From an uncultured Lachnospiraceae bacterium (GTDB lineage: Bacteria; Bacillota; Clostridia; Lachnospirales; Lachnospiraceae), in the NCBI GenBank assembly GCA_902803625.1, contig CADCQV010000151.1, forward strand, positions 1 through 20,864: a stretch of 20,864 nt of DNA, written 5' to 3'. Position 1 is the stretch's first letter; every line of letters begins with the position of its first letter. Made by a program: the position numbers and the translations under genes. A model generated the notes under the pieces. That model worked only from the letters and a program-made list of their open reading frames with translations. It did no database searches and was not told where the DNA came from. Of this stretch, positions 20,710 to 20,864 are shown piece after piece.

Positions 20710-20864
20710 TGCAGGGTTTGACTGTCAGCGGAGGGTCCAGGAGTCGGTATTGAAGATCCTCGCGGGCAGTGAGCCTTCGGCGGCGTAAATTTACTGTAGG
20801 ATTTAATCGGGTAGAGATCCCCTGGACGTGTTTTGGTGTTCAAACCTTTCCCAATTATAATCCT
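20710..20864 (+). promoter_or_regulatory. Non-coding end region with a possible promoter
   Basis: No gene is convincing here. TTGGTG (20833-20838), 17 bases, then TATAAT (20856-20861) could be a promoter for a + strand gene beyond the window; the -35 is weak. No clear terminator follows the phosphotransferase-like gene: GC-rich short inverted segments exist around 20757-20785 but without a T run. Confidence 0.3.

Overview
The window looks like chromosomal DNA of an anaerobic Firmicute, most likely a Lachnospiraceae-type Clostridium relative. This is inferred from the strong AGGAGG-type ribosome sites, frequent AGG/AGA arginine codons, intermediate base composition, the family of SARP-type response regulators, and a TIGR02172-like kinase. 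No rRNA, tRNA, CRISPR array or intact transposase is visible. Apart from the first ~750 bases, which are clearly AT-richer, almost everything is coding and on the + strand.

Region 1 (1-764) is a boundary zone. It holds the 3' end of an Abi_2-type gene cut by the window edge, a good intrinsic terminator, a ~30-bp-spaced GACAAT repeat, and a promoter overlapped by a tandem repeat of an inverted-repeat operator.

Region 2 (765-9948) is a ten-gene operon for a multisubunit cation/proton antiporter of the Mrp/Mbh superfamily. Gene order is MnhE, MnhF, MnhG, MbhD, an MbhE-MnhB fusion, MnhC, then four complex I-type antiporter subunits: three of MnhD/NuoN size and one NuoL-like protein of 670 residues. 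The first seven genes match the order of the membrane antiporter half of archaeal membrane-bound hydrogenase (mbhABCDEFGH, with E and F fused). No hydrogenase, quinone or iron-sulfur subunit is present, and three extra antiporter modules sit where the redox module would be. Most junctions overlap or nearly touch, and several starts are GTG or TTG, so translational coupling is likely.

Region 3 (about 9949-18232) is a compact signalling operon with its own putative promoter and palindrome. It encodes a LytS-type membrane histidine kinase, a membrane-tethered oligopeptide-type solute-binding protein without any transporter partners, a periplasmic-sensing SpoIIE/PP2C phosphatase, a canonical receiver-SARP response regulator, an unknown soluble protein, a DUF4203-like membrane protein, and a second receiver-SARP protein whose phosphoacceptor aspartate is replaced by cysteine. 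The genes are separated by 0-42 bases. I read this as one sensory circuit combining peptide-like ligand binding, a two-component pathway and a Ser/Thr phosphatase. It is the best candidate here for an undescribed system, but its output is unknown.

Region 4 (18339-20709) holds a membrane GGDEF protein with a C-terminal PAS domain and a coupled aminoglycoside-phosphotransferase-like kinase. The GGDEF protein's N-terminal membrane module resembles that of the histidine kinase in region 3. The last 155 bases carry only a possible promoter for a gene beyond the window.
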